Below, one piece after another: positions 18,300-26,879 of a stretch of DNA of 64,000 nt. This DNA comes from an uncultured Clostridia bacterium (GTDB taxonomy: Bacteria; Bacillota; Clostridia; Oscillospirales; Acutalibacteraceae), in NCBI GenBank assembly GCA_937916395.1, contig CALFTN010000051.1, forward strand, positions 1 through 64,000, written 5' to 3'. The notes beneath the pieces were generated by a model. That model worked only from the letters and a program-made list of their open reading frames with translations, was not told the DNA's origin and did no database searches. Numbering within the stretch: the first letter of the stretch is position 1; each line of letters starts with the position of its first letter. The translations under genes were made by a program, and so were the position numbers.

Positions 18300-18328
18300 T
18301 TGCTATGAAAGTAATAATATGTTAAAAT
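18300..18328 (+). promoter_or_regulatory. Promoter of the methyltransferase genes (tentative)
   Basis: TTGCTA (18300-18305), 17 bases, TAAAAT (18323-18328), about 40 bases before the FkbM-like gene. Weaker match than others. Confidence 0.4.
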
Positions 18329-18369
18329 AAATTCAGTTTTATGAATAATTATCCAAAAGGAACTGTGTT

Positions 18370-19425
18370 ATGCTACAATTTGACATTGAAAATAAAAGCG
18401 TGTGGGAAACTTTGCAGGATACTAAAAACCCCATAATTATGTACGGCACAGGTAATGGTGCCGACAAAGTATTTGAAGTATTTAAAAGGCTTGGCATTTC
18501 TGTTGCTGGTGTTACTGCAAGTGACGGTTTTGTAAGAGAAAGATATTTTCACGACTTCCGTGTTACGCCTGTTAGTGAATTTTTGGAAAAATACGATAAT
18601 TTCACTATTGTTGTAACATTTGGTTCTTCACGACCTGAAGTAATTGAAAACATTAAAAAGCTTTCAGAAAAACAAACCGTTTTAGTTCCCTGTGTTCCGG
18701 TTATAGGAAACGAAATTTTCGACAGAAAATTTTTAGAAGAAAACGAAGAAAATTTAAACAAAGCATACTCTATTTTAGCAGATGAAAAATCGAAAGAGGT
18801 TTTCAAGAATTACGTGAATTTTCAGTTCAGCGGAAAGCTCAGCTATCTTTTCAATATAGAAAGTGACATTTCTACTCCTTTTAACGATTATCTGAAGCTT
18901 TCTGAAAACGAATGCTTTATTGATATTGGTGCTTATCGTGGCGACACTGTAGAACAATTTTTAAGCTTTACAAACAGAAAATACAAAAACATTTTAGCCT
19001 TGGAGCCAGACCCAAAAACTTATAAAAAGCTTATTGCAAATTGTGAGAATCTCAAGAGCTTTGAAGCAATAAACGGTGCAGCTTCAAGCTTTGACGGAGC
19101 TATTGAATTTTCAAATGCTGGTGGCAGGCAATCTACCATTGGTAGCGGAGCAGAAATTCCTTGCTACACACTTGATAAATTATCAGAAAAATTTGTGCCC
19201 ACATACATAAAAATTGATGCCGAAGGTGCAGAGGCTGATATTATTAAAGGTGGTAAAGATTTAATAAGCAAACATAAACCCAAGATTAAAATTGCCGCCT
19301 ACCACAAAAATCGTGATATTTTTGAAATTCCGATTTTACTTAATGAATTAAATAAAGATTACAAAATTTATATGTGTCACCACCCGTATATTCCTGCGTG
19401 GGATACTGACTTTTATGTAAAGTGA
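18370..19425 (+). CDS. FkbM family methyltransferase
   Basis: A 351-residue protein in two parts. Residues about 15-100 look like a Rossmann-type nucleotide/sugar-binding region (MYGTGNGADKVFEVF). The rest is a class I SAM methyltransferase of the FkbM family, with motif I FIDIGAYRGDTVEQF, the acidic residue of LALEPDPKTYKKL, and YIKIDAEGAEADIIKGG. FkbM proteins O-methylate sugars or natural products; the substrate here is unknown. RBS AAGGAA precedes the ATG. It is followed directly by another methyltransferase. Confidence 0.88.
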   Translation: MLQFDIENKSVWETLQDTKNPIIMYGTGNGADKVFEVFKRLGISVAGVTASDGFVRERYFHDFRVTPVSEFLEKYDNFTIVVTFGSSRPEVIENIKKLSEKQTVLVPCVPVIGNEIFDRKFLEENEENLNKAYSILADEKSKEVFKNYVNFQFSGKLSYLFNIESDISTPFNDYLKLSENECFIDIGAYRGDTVEQFLSFTNRKYKNILALEPDPKTYKKLIANCENLKSFEAINGAASSFDGAIEFSNAGGRQSTIGSGAEIPCYTLDKLSEKFVPTYIKIDAEGAEADIIKGGKDLISKHKPKIKIAAYHKNRDIFEIPILLNELNKDYKIYMCHHPYIPAWDTDFYVK

Positions 19426-19434
19426 GTGTATAAA

Positions 19435-20589
19435 ATGGAAGAAGCAAATAACATATTTTTCAAAGAGCGTGAAGAAATAATCAAAATTTCTGTCAGCTCA
19501 CCTTTTTCTAAGGATGAAGAATTCAACAAAATGACTATAAGACCTGTCATAATAAAAAAATCCCCCTGCTTTCAGGCAGAAAGATTTAAAAATAATCAGG
19601 TTTTTCACTTAAATATATCAGAAAGTGAGTTTTCAGCTTTTTTAGAAGATATTTTTAAAAAATATGCTCAAATTGCTATTTTTAAAAATGGTGAAACAAT
19701 TACATTTTCTATATCGCCAAACGGTAAAATTAAAAAAAGCTCTTCAAAAAATAATTTGAAGCAAAAATCAAAAAACACTGAAAACAACCGTCAGAAAGAA
19801 TATATTTTCAACGAAGGCGAAAACATTCCAGCATTAGTTGATTTAGGCGTGTTTACCCCTGACTTTAAAATAGTAAACTCAAAGTATGACAAATTCAAGC
19901 AAATTAACAGATTCATAGAAATTGTAAACGACGCTTTTGTTAACGACAAAAATGAAAACATCACTATTTTGGACTTTGGCTGTGGAAAAAGTTATTTAAC
20001 GTTCATTATTTACTATTTCTTCACTGAAGTGAAAAAGAAAAATGTTAGAATTATTGGTTACGACTTAAAAAAAGATGTTGTTGAAAACTGCAATAAAATA
20101 GCAGAAAAGTATGGCTACAAAAACTTAAAATTTGTTGTTAGCGATGTTACAAAAGATACACTTTACGATGAGCATATTGATATGGTAATTTCTCTGCATG
20201 CTTGCGATACAGCAACAGACTTTGCTCTAAATTACGCAATAAAGAAAAATGTAAAGTATATTTTCTCTGTACCTTGTTGCCAGCACGAAGTTAACAAAAC
20301 AATTAAAAAAGGTGGAGATTTTGACATTCTTTTAAAGCACGGACTTATTAAAGAAAGGATGTCTGCGCTTCTTACCGACTCAATAAGAGCCAGTATTTTA
20401 GAAGATATGGGTTACAGTGTTGATGTACTCGAATTCGTCGATTTTTCACATTCACCTAAAAACATTATGATAAGAGCGAAAAAAACAAAAAAACCAAGCA
20501 ATAAAAACAGAAAACAAATCAAAGAATTACAAGAAAAATATAAATTTGACCAAACACTTTACAAATTAGTAGGTGAAAATAATGAATAA
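19435..20589 (+). CDS. SAM-dependent methyltransferase (Methyltransf_32-like)
   Basis: A 384-residue protein. The N-terminal ~130 residues are lysine-rich and unrecognised. The methyltransferase domain has motif I ILDFGCGKSYLTF, the SAM-binding acidic residue in IIGYDLKKDVVENC, and the family feature ISLHACDTATDFAL followed by SVPCCQHEVN. This arrangement is seen in class I enzymes of the PF13679 type; RNA or small-molecule substrates are possible but not shown. ATG 19435 is taken as start over GTG 19426, since GTG would lack any RBS. C-terminus overlaps the next gene. Confidence 0.82.
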   Translation: MEEANNIFFKEREEIIKISVSSPFSKDEEFNKMTIRPVIIKKSPCFQAERFKNNQVFHLNISESEFSAFLEDIFKKYAQIAIFKNGETITFSISPNGKIKKSSSKNNLKQKSKNTENNRQKEYIFNEGENIPALVDLGVFTPDFKIVNSKYDKFKQINRFIEIVNDAFVNDKNENITILDFGCGKSYLTFIIYYFFTEVKKKNVRIIGYDLKKDVVENCNKIAEKYGYKNLKFVVSDVTKDTLYDEHIDMVISLHACDTATDFALNYAIKKNVKYIFSVPCCQHEVNKTIKKGGDFDILLKHGLIKERMSALLTDSIRASILEDMGYSVDVLEFVDFSHSPKNIMIRAKKTKKPSNKNRKQIKELQEKYKFDQTLYKLVGENNE

Positions 20590-20809
20590 CTTAAAGAAAA
20601 TGCTTGCACCGATTTTAATAACAATTTTTATAATAACCTATTACATTTTTTATTTTTGTGTTTTATGCACCATATTAAAAGAAAACCTTATTGTTTTAAT
20701 ACTTTTTGGAATTATTCCTATTGCTCTTTCGGTAGGAATGTTATATGTTTGTATTCAGAGAATTAAAGAAATAAGGAGTGGTGAAGAAGATGATATTAGT
20801 AAATACTGA
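20582..20809 (+). CDS. Small membrane protein
   Basis: A 75-residue protein with two hydrophobic segments (about 9-33 and 38-60) and a charged C-terminal tail. No recognised family. It starts within the end of the methyltransferase gene (GGTG nine bases before) and overlaps the following YbjQ gene, which argues for real translation. Confidence 0.65.
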   Translation: MNNLKKMLAPILITIFIITYYIFYFCVLCTILKENLIVLILFGIIPIALSVGMLYVCIQRIKEIRSGEEDDISKY

Positions 20810-21101
20810 TTATATCACTGGCAAAGAATTAGAAATGTTAGGTTTAGTACGTGGTAGCACTATTAGAAGTAAAAATGTTGTAAAAGATATTACACAAGGC
20901 TTAAAAACAATTGTTGGTGGCGAATTAAAAGCTTATAATGATATGATGAACGAGGCAAGAGCTATTGCAACAAAAAGAATGGTTGAAGACGCTGAAAAAT
21001 TAGGTGCCGATGCTATTGTTAATATCCGTTATGCTTCTGCAGCAGTAATGCAAAATGCAGCTGAGGTAATTGCTTACGGAACAGCTGTAAAATTCAAATA
21101 A
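20790..21101 (+). CDS. YbjQ/UPF0145 family protein
   Basis: A 103-residue cytoplasmic protein of the YbjQ family (also called heavy-metal-binding domain), expected to form pentamers; function is unknown. Typical segments are LGLVRGSTIRSKN, GGELKAYNDMMNEAR and LGADAIVNIRY. The ATG at 20790 follows AAGGAGTG; the upstream in-frame GTG is unlikely. Last gene of a four-gene run. Confidence 0.9.
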   Translation: MILVNTDYITGKELEMLGLVRGSTIRSKNVVKDITQGLKTIVGGELKAYNDMMNEARAIATKRMVEDAEKLGADAIVNIRYASAAVMQNAAEVIAYGTAVKFK

Positions 21102-21131
21102 GATTTTATTATAATGAGCTCTGAATACAAA

Positions 21132-21160
21132 AACCCGTGATTTTACAGAAATCACGGGTT
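21132..21160. terminator. Terminator between ybjQ-like gene and luxS
   Basis: A 12-bp GC-containing stem (21132-21143 with 21149-21160) between convergent genes ending at 21101 and 21167. T tract is short on the plus strand. Confidence 0.7.
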
Positions 21161-21166
21161 CGTTTG

Positions 21167-21631
21167 TTAATAATTATTTTCATAAATCAGTTTTTCAACT
21201 GTCCAGTTCTTAAGAACTTCAACCTGGTCTTTACCTTCTTTTTTCGCGCCCTCTAAATCATGGTCACGATAGTTACCACACTCAATAGCGCTTACCCCTG
21301 GAATTTCACCCTCATATTCTGCAACAAACTTGAGAGCATCTTTTGTGAGCTGTAATGCATCCTCATGGCTCATTTTTGTTGTCAAAAAGTAAAAACCAGT
21401 TCTACAACCCATAGGACCAAAATAAATTATATTGTCTTTAAACCTACTGTTTCTCACAAATGTTGCAAAAAGGTGCTCAAGCGTGTGAATAGCTCCGTTT
21501 TCCATTACCTCTTCAACATTTGGTTTTCTTGTTCTTATATCATAAGTAACAACTTCACCATCAACACGTGAAATATACATACCTCTGTTTAATTTGTTGT
21601 GGTCGACTGTAAAGCTTGCAATTTTTTCCAT
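21167..21631 (-). CDS. luxS: S-ribosylhomocysteine lyase LuxS
   Basis: Cleaves S-ribosylhomocysteine to homocysteine and DPD, the precursor of autoinducer-2, in the activated methyl cycle. The 154-residue protein has the metal-binding HTLEHL motif, the catalytic cysteine in GCRTGFY and the third metal ligand in ECGNYRDH. Three bases after the tadA stop, hence cotranscribed. It recycles the product of the SAM methyltransferases. Confidence 0.97.
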   Translation of the reverse strand: MEKIASFTVDHNKLNRGMYISRVDGEVVTYDIRTRKPNVEEVMENGAIHTLEHLFATFVRNSRFKDNIIYFGPMGCRTGFYFLTTKMSHEDALQLTKDALKFVAEYEGEIPGVSAIECGNYRDHDLEGAKKEGKDQVEVLKNWTVEKLIYENNY

Positions 21632-21634
21632 AGC

Positions 21635-22093
21635 TTAAACCCCTGCCTTTTTTCTTAAATTTTTAAAAAATCTTGTTAAAATTTCACCACATTCAGTTTC
21701 AAGAATACCTCGCTCAAATTTCGGCTTGTGGTTAAAGTCCAATTCAAAAAGATTTATCACCGAACCGCAAGCACCATTTTTGTAGTCGGAAGCACCAAAA
21801 TATACATTTTTTATTCTCGAGTTTATAATAGCACCCGCACACATAGGACACGGCTCTAATGTTACATATAAATCGCACTTAAAAAGTCGCCAGCCACCCA
21901 AATTTTTGCAAGCATTATTAATTGCCTCAATTTCTGCATGACATAGTGCATTTTTCTCTGTTTCGCGCCTGTTTCTGCCGGTTCCTACAATTTCGCCATT
22001 GCAAACCACAACAGCACCAACAGGAACTTCGCCTTCTTTTTCAGCTTCTTCTGCAAGAAGAAGTGCTTCTTTCATAAAATCTTCGTGAGACAT
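21635..22093 (-). CDS. tadA: tRNA-specific adenosine deaminase TadA
   Basis: Converts A34 to inosine in the wobble position of tRNA-Arg(ACG). The 152-residue enzyme has the zinc/catalytic HAEIEAI motif and PCPMCAGAI. ATG 22093 is chosen because AAGGAG lies ten bases upstream; the longer frame would start within the preceding protease gene. Part of the CPBP-tadA-luxS operon. Confidence 0.96.
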   Translation of the reverse strand: MSHEDFMKEALLLAEEAEKEGEVPVGAVVVCNGEIVGTGRNRRETEKNALCHAEIEAINNACKNLGGWRLFKCDLYVTLEPCPMCAGAIINSRIKNVYFGASDYKNGACGSVINLFELDFNHKPKFERGILETECGEILTRFFKNLRKKAGV

Positions 22094-22116
22094 TGCACTG
22101 TAACTCCTTAGCACTA

Positions 22117-23295
22117 TTACACAAGCACTGCCCAATCAATCATAGAGATTGCCTGAAGCAAAAACACAATAACTGCTATAAACATAACTGGTGCAAAAAT
22201 AAATTTAGAAATCTTCTGTTTTAAAGAATATTCTTCTAAACCATTCTTAGAAATAATTCTGTTGAAATCATCCTTATATCTACTTATATAAATAAGCAAA
22301 GCTACAAAACCAAGCACCGCTAAACCAAGACAAATGAAACTATAAATTGAATCTGCCGTTTCTTCATCTGTAAAATAACGAATTGCATAATAGCAACAAG
22401 AAAGTCCGTTTACGATTGAGTGAATTATTACACCAGTCCATATACTTTCTGTGGCAATTACAGCGTAACCTAAAAACAAACCACAAAGAACCGCAAAAGG
22501 AATTTGTGTCGGAGTTCCGTGAAAAATACCAAAAACAAGTGCTGAGGCAATTATTGCAAACAAATTACCATATTTTCTTAATGGCTGCATTACCACATTT
22601 CTCATTGCAAATTCTTCGATAAGTGGTGGTACAAGTGCTGTACCTACAAATAACGCGACTATATCAACCACTGTGTTTACCTGTGGTTCTTCTCCTGAAG
22701 AAAACGCAAAACCCATATATTCAAAAAATGTCTGGATATATCCTGTAACGTACATTGAAGCAATGCACCCTAAAACAGAAAGGAAGATAATACACACTGT
22801 TTTTAAATTTGCCTTTGGTGCAGAGTAAGAGCAAGAAGGTAAACCCGGAGTTTTGTAAACTGCTTTTTTTGCAATTAAGAATGGAATACCAACAGTAAGT
22901 ATTGAATAGAAAACACCTACGCTTGATGAAAATGAACTGCTTGAATAATATAAATCAATGAGTCCGAAAGCTTCAAGTATTGCACTGAATAGCATACTTG
23001 CAACCAAAAAACCAATCATAGCAAAAGCGTATATTTTAGAAAATCTTCTTATTTCGCTCTTTTGCTCACGAAGTTTCAGAAACTTCTCCTGATTCACAAA
23101 ACTTGCCTGTTGGTAATTTTGAAAATTACCTTGTGCATTGTAGCCACCATATTGATTGTTAAAGCTCTGGTTTGGTGATGTATAATAGTTATTGTTGTAC
23201 TGACCACCATTATAACTCTGTGGATTACCCATATTATTTTGAGGCATTGTTCCGTTATTTACACCAAACTGATTATTGTTCTGGTTAAAATCCAT
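22117..23295 (-). CDS. CPBP (Abi/CAAX) family intramembrane protease with Asn/Gln-rich N-terminus
   Basis: A 392-residue protein. The first ~65 residues are a low-complexity tail rich in Asn, Gln, Gly and Tyr. From about 90 onward there are about eight membrane helices with the family motifs: EEFAMR (EExxxR), FGIFHG and HSIVN. These form the glutamyl protease site of Rce1-type enzymes. Substrate unknown; roles in bacteriocin immunity or signalling occur in the family. RBS TTGGAG. Confidence 0.9.
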   Translation of the reverse strand: MDFNQNNNQFGVNNGTMPQNNMGNPQSYNGGQYNNNYYTSPNQSFNNQYGGYNAQGNFQNYQQASFVNQEKFLKLREQKSEIRRFSKIYAFAMIGFLVASMLFSAILEAFGLIDLYYSSSSFSSSVGVFYSILTVGIPFLIAKKAVYKTPGLPSCSYSAPKANLKTVCIIFLSVLGCIASMYVTGYIQTFFEYMGFAFSSGEEPQVNTVVDIVALFVGTALVPPLIEEFAMRNVVMQPLRKYGNLFAIIASALVFGIFHGTPTQIPFAVLCGLFLGYAVIATESIWTGVIIHSIVNGLSCCYYAIRYFTDEETADSIYSFICLGLAVLGFVALLIYISRYKDDFNRIISKNGLEEYSLKQKISKFIFAPVMFIAVIVFLLQAISMIDWAVLV

Positions 23296-23336
23296 TTTTT
23301 ATTCTCCAAAAATTAGTTATTTAAGTAATTAAATAA

Positions 23337-23364
23337 ATTATAACACATTACATGAAAATATCAA
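23337..23364 (-). promoter_or_regulatory. Promoter of the CPBP-tadA-luxS operon
   Basis: On the minus strand: TTGATA (23359-23364), 16-base spacer, TATAAT (23337-23342), about 40 bases before the start. Confidence 0.7.
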
Positions 23365-23408
23365 CTAATAATTTATTTCTTATTTTTAAATTTTAATACT
23401 TTTTATTG

Positions 23409-23437
23409 TTGAATATATCGCTGAAACATTGTATAAT
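23409..23437 (+). promoter_or_regulatory. Promoter of zapA-dut-mnmE
   Basis: TTGAAT (23409-23414), 17-base spacer, TATAAT (23432-23437), about 85 bases before zapA. Confidence 0.8.
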
Positions 23438-23522
23438 TATGGAGTAAATATATTTTAGAGTGTTCGAACCAGATATTGTTTAATACAATCACTCAGGCAA
23501 ATTAACGAAAGAAGGCATTTTT

Positions 23523-23873
23523 ATGGAAAAAACCAAGCACACAGTCAAGGTTGCAGGATTCTCATTTAAAGTTGTTTCTGAAGATTCTTCTGAATATATG
23601 TCCGCTTTAGCAAGAGAGGTAGATTTAAAAATAGATGCACTTTTAAAAAACAGCACAATTTCTACAACTCAGGCTGCTGTTGCTGTGGCACTCGACTATG
23701 CAGACACAGTAAAGAAGAATGATTCTTCAACAGAAAGCTTAAAAACACAACTCAAAGAAAGCCTTCAGGATGTTGCTAACGCAAGAAAAGAGGCTGACTT
23801 CTTTAAAAGAGAATTAGAAAGATTACAGGGTAGCAAAATAGAAGAAAATAAAGAAAACCCTGCACTTTGGTGA
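23523..23873 (+). CDS. zapA: Cell division protein ZapA
   Basis: Binds and bundles FtsZ filaments at the division ring. The 116-residue length fits, with the N-terminal globular part (KVAGFSFKVVSEDSSEYMSALAREVD is the conserved region, residues about 9-34) and a C-terminal coiled coil (about 68-108). RBS GAAGG precedes the ATG. Followed by dut with a 5-base gap. Confidence 0.92.
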   Translation: MEKTKHTVKVAGFSFKVVSEDSSEYMSALAREVDLKIDALLKNSTISTTQAAVAVALDYADTVKKNDSSTESLKTQLKESLQDVANARKEADFFKRELERLQGSKIEENKENPALW

Positions 23874-23878
23874 TAACT

Positions 23879-24322
23879 ATGAGTACATTAAAAATTAAAA
23901 AACTTAACGAAAAAGCTGTCGTTCCCAGTCGTGCTACCGCTGGTAGTGCTGGTATGGACCTTTATGCTGTTCTGGATGAACCAATAACTTTAAAACAGGG
24001 CGAAACTGCACTTATACCTACAGGAATTGCTATTGCTCTTGAAAGCGCTTCTGAAGCGGCATTTATATTCCCAAGAAGCGGTCTTTCTATTAAGCATGGT
24101 ATTGGTCTTCTTAATTCTGTAGGCGTTATTGATAGCGACTATCGTGGTGAAATTAAGGTCGGCGTTATTAATCAGATAGATAAAGAATACACTATTGAAC
24201 CAAACGAAAGAATCGCTCAGATGGTTATTATGCCTGTCAGTCTTCCAGAAATCGTTGAAGTAGACGAATTAGACGAAACAGAACGTGGAGCTGGTGGCTT
24301 TGGCTCAACAAACAGGTTTTAA
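23879..24322 (+). CDS. dut: Deoxyuridine 5'-triphosphate nucleotidohydrolase
   Basis: Hydrolyses dUTP to dUMP and pyrophosphate, keeping uracil out of DNA and feeding thymidylate synthesis. All five trimeric dUTPase motifs are visible: AGSAGMDLYA, PRSGLSIKHG, GVIDSDYRGEIKVG, RIAQMVI and RGAGGFGSTNR. ATG 23879 follows GGTGATAAC, a weak RBS, so translation is probably coupled to zapA. Confidence 0.97.
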   Translation: MSTLKIKKLNEKAVVPSRATAGSAGMDLYAVLDEPITLKQGETALIPTGIAIALESASEAAFIFPRSGLSIKHGIGLLNSVGVIDSDYRGEIKVGVINQIDKEYTIEPNERIAQMVIMPVSLPEIVEVDELDETERGAGGFGSTNRF

Positions 24323-24356
24323 ATATTTGATATTATAGTTTATTGGAGATGTAAAT

Positions 24357-25721
24357 TTGTCAACAATATCAGCAATAGTAACACCACAAACCGCTGCAGG
24401 TATTGGTATTGTCAGACTTTCTGGCGAAGATGCCATAAAAATCGCAGATAAGGTTTTTAAAGGTGTATCAGGTAAAAAAATTGAAGAAAAAAATGGCTAC
24501 ACTGCACTTTTCGGTCATGTTTATGATGGTGAAGATGTTATTGATGAAGCCGTTGCACTTCTTTTCAGAGCCCCAAAAAGCTACACAGGCGAAGATGTTG
24601 TAGAATTCAGCTGTCATGGTGGTCTTTACATACTTTCACGCGTTTTAAGGGCTACTTTTAACGCTGGTGCTGTTCCTGCGGAGCCAGGCGAATATACAAA
24701 AAGAGCATTTTTAAATGGTAAAATGGATTTATCTGAAGCAGAAGCTGTTATGTCACTTATTTCTGCTACAGGTGAAGATGCTCGTGCTGCAACTCTCAAC
24801 GCCTTGGATGGTAATTTAAGCAGAGAAATAACAGAATGTCGCGATTCACTCGCCAGAACTGCAGCTTTTCTTGCAGCCTGGGTCGATTACCCTGACGAAG
24901 AAATACCTGAAATCAGTAATGACGAAATGATTTCTTCTTTCTCACTTGTTTTAAAAAGATTAGAAGCTCTTTTAGACGGCTTTGATGCCGGTCAGGCAAT
25001 TTTAGAAGGAATTGACACTGCCATTGTAGGTAGACCCAACGTTGGTAAGAGCACACTCTTAAATGCTTTAACTGGTAGAAACAGAGCAATCGTAACTTCT
25101 GTTGCCGGAACCACACGTGATGTTTTAGAAGAAACTGTAAGACTTGGCAACATCACCTTAAGACTTGCTGACACGGCTGGTATTCGCACCGAAACAGACG
25201 ATGAAATTGAAAAAATTGGTGTAGAAAGAGCGAAAGAACGCTTCGAGAGAGCAGGTCTTGTATTTATGGTGCTCGATGGTGCTGAAAAAATCTCTGCTGA
25301 TGACAAGGAGCTTTTAAAGCTTTGTAAAGATAAACGTTGCATTGTTATTATAAACAAAAGCGATTTAGAAAAGGCTTTTTCATTTGACGATATAAAAGAC
25401 TATGCCGAAAATATAGTAGAAATTTCTGCTAAAGAAAACGACGGTATTGATAAATTGAAGCAAATTGTCGAAAGCGTTGTTGGCACTGATAATTTCAATC
25501 CATCTGCCCCTCTTTTAACTACAGAAAGACAAAGAGTCTGTGTTTTGAAGGCTGTTGAAAATTTAAGAGAGGCTCTAAACGGATTGCAAATTGGCATCAC
25601 AACAGATGCTATAAATGTTTCTGTTGACTGTGCAATTGAAGAGCTTTCTGTTTTGACAGGCGAAAAGGCAACCGAAACAGTTGTAAATGAAGTATTTAAA
25701 AACTTCTGTGTAGGTAAATAG
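24357..25721 (+). CDS. mnmE: tRNA modification GTPase MnmE
   Basis: GTPase partner of MnmG in wobble-uridine modification. The 454-residue protein has the N-terminal folate-binding domain, a helical domain and an inserted G domain with P-loop GRPNVGKSTLLN, switch II DTAG, and NKSD. It ends in FCVGK, the conserved C-terminal cysteine motif. Start is TTG with GGAG eight bases upstream. It is unlinked to mnmG (3.9 kb, opposite strand). Confidence 0.98.
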   Translation: MSTISAIVTPQTAAGIGIVRLSGEDAIKIADKVFKGVSGKKIEEKNGYTALFGHVYDGEDVIDEAVALLFRAPKSYTGEDVVEFSCHGGLYILSRVLRATFNAGAVPAEPGEYTKRAFLNGKMDLSEAEAVMSLISATGEDARAATLNALDGNLSREITECRDSLARTAAFLAAWVDYPDEEIPEISNDEMISSFSLVLKRLEALLDGFDAGQAILEGIDTAIVGRPNVGKSTLLNALTGRNRAIVTSVAGTTRDVLEETVRLGNITLRLADTAGIRTETDDEIEKIGVERAKERFERAGLVFMVLDGAEKISADDKELLKLCKDKRCIVIINKSDLEKAFSFDDIKDYAENIVEISAKENDGIDKLKQIVESVVGTDNFNPSAPLLTTERQRVCVLKAVENLREALNGLQIGITTDAINVSVDCAIEELSVLTGEKATETVVNEVFKNFCVGK

Positions 25722-25780
25722 AATTAAAACTCGGTCTATACCGATTTTTTCGTGTATCTACCGGGTTTTTATTATATGCA

Positions 25781-25887
25781 AAGCACCACTCCCGTAAGAG
25801 AGTGGTGCTTCGCTGTGGATGTGGGGTGTGAAAGAGAAAGATATGGCTTGGGCGAATTTCGCCCTATATAAACTCTGCTTTGCAGAG
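25781..25887. repeat. Cluster of three short hairpins between mnmE and noc
   Basis: Three tight inverted repeats: 25781-25791/25800-25810, GGGCGA-att-TCGCCC at 25850-25864, and CTCTGC-ttt-GCAGAG at 25873-25887. None has a clear T run. They look like short palindromic repeat units and may act as the convergent terminator; the style resembles the palindromic element at 50341-50404. Confidence 0.5.
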
Positions 25888-25893
25888 AATATA

Positions 25894-26742
25894 TCAATTT
25901 AATTCAATTGATTCGAGTGTTTCCATTATAACTGGTTTCTCATTAGGTTTAGAAATCCTTACTACATACTCAAAATATTCATCTGTTTCACTTTTTGCTG
26001 TGTCAGCCTCAATTCCTGCCCTTCTTATGCTGTCAACCGCATGATTTAAAGTATTTATAAAAATTCTCATATCCTTAAACACTTTAATTGGTGGTTTGCT
26101 GGGTTCTTTTCTGCGTCTTATAATATCTTTAATAAGACGTTCAGCCTCACTTACAGTAAGATGTCTTTCTATAATAATATCAAGTGCTCTTTTTCTTGCA
26201 GAATTATCTGGAAGAGTAAGAAGTGCCCTTGCGTGACGCTCTGTTAAAGAAGCTATTACAATTTTATCTCGCATCTCTTCTGGTAATCTCAGAAGACGCA
26301 ATTTATTTGAAAGAGTTGATTGCGCTTTACCTAATTTTCTGCCGATTTCTTCCTGAGAGAGATTGTGCTCTGTCATAAGTCTTTCTATTGCAACTGCTTC
26401 TTCAAAAAAATCGAGGTTCTGACGCTGGACGTTTTCAATTATTGCAAATAGTGCCGATTGCTCATCTGAAACATCCATTACAATACATGGGATTTTTGTA
26501 ATACCTGTAATTCTTGCCGCTCTTAAGCGTCTTTCGCCTGAAATAAGCTCGTACTTTTCACCATCTAATGGACGAACGTTTATAGGCTGTAAAATTCCGT
26601 TTGCCCTTATTGAAGAAGCAAGATTTTCAAGCTCTATGTAATCAAAACGAACTCTTGGTTGATGTGGATTAGGGTAAATATTTTCATGTGGGATAAGCTG
26701 AATCTGACAATTCGCTTTTCCTCTTGTAGAAGTTTTAAGCAT
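25894..26742 (-). CDS. noc: ParB-family nucleoid occlusion protein Noc
   Basis: A 282-residue ParB/Noc protein: N-terminal CTP-binding domain with ISGERRLRAARI (near 66-78) and ENVQRQNLDFFEEA, central HTH (LSQEEIGRKLGKAQSTLSNKLRLL), and a C-terminal dimerisation domain. The assignment to Noc over Spo0J/ParB rests mainly on the position next to rsmG, as in Bacillus; no parA is adjacent. Noc blocks division over the nucleoid. I found no parS or Noc-binding palindrome in the window. Confidence 0.8.
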   Translation of the reverse strand: MLKTSTRGKANCQIQLIPHENIYPNPHQPRVRFDYIELENLASSIRANGILQPINVRPLDGEKYELISGERRLRAARITGITKIPCIVMDVSDEQSALFAIIENVQRQNLDFFEEAVAIERLMTEHNLSQEEIGRKLGKAQSTLSNKLRLLRLPEEMRDKIVIASLTERHARALLTLPDNSARKRALDIIIERHLTVSEAERLIKDIIRRRKEPSKPPIKVFKDMRIFINTLNHAVDSIRRAGIEADTAKSETDEYFEYVVRISKPNEKPVIMETLESIELN

Positions 26743-26828
26743 TTTTTACCGTCCTTTTAATTTTCTTTTTTCCACATCTTTTATCTCTCTGTTGTGACTA
26801 CAATATACCACGAAAAATCATAAAAATA

Positions 26829-26866
26829 AAGCATTTTCGGTCGCGGTAAATCGACAGAAAATGCTT
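26829..26866 (-). terminator. Terminator after rsmG
   Basis: A 10-bp stem (26829-26838 with 26857-26866) followed on the minus strand by TTTATTTTTAT; 14 bases past the rsmG end. It may separate noc from the upstream operon. Confidence 0.65.
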
Positions 26867-26879
26867 ATATTTATTAAAT

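Noticed and set aside
25894..26742. Assignment as chromosomal ParB (Spo0J) with nearby parS
   Set aside because: No TGTTTCACGTGAAACA-like site and no parA neighbour were seen; position beside rsmG favours Noc. Not excluded.
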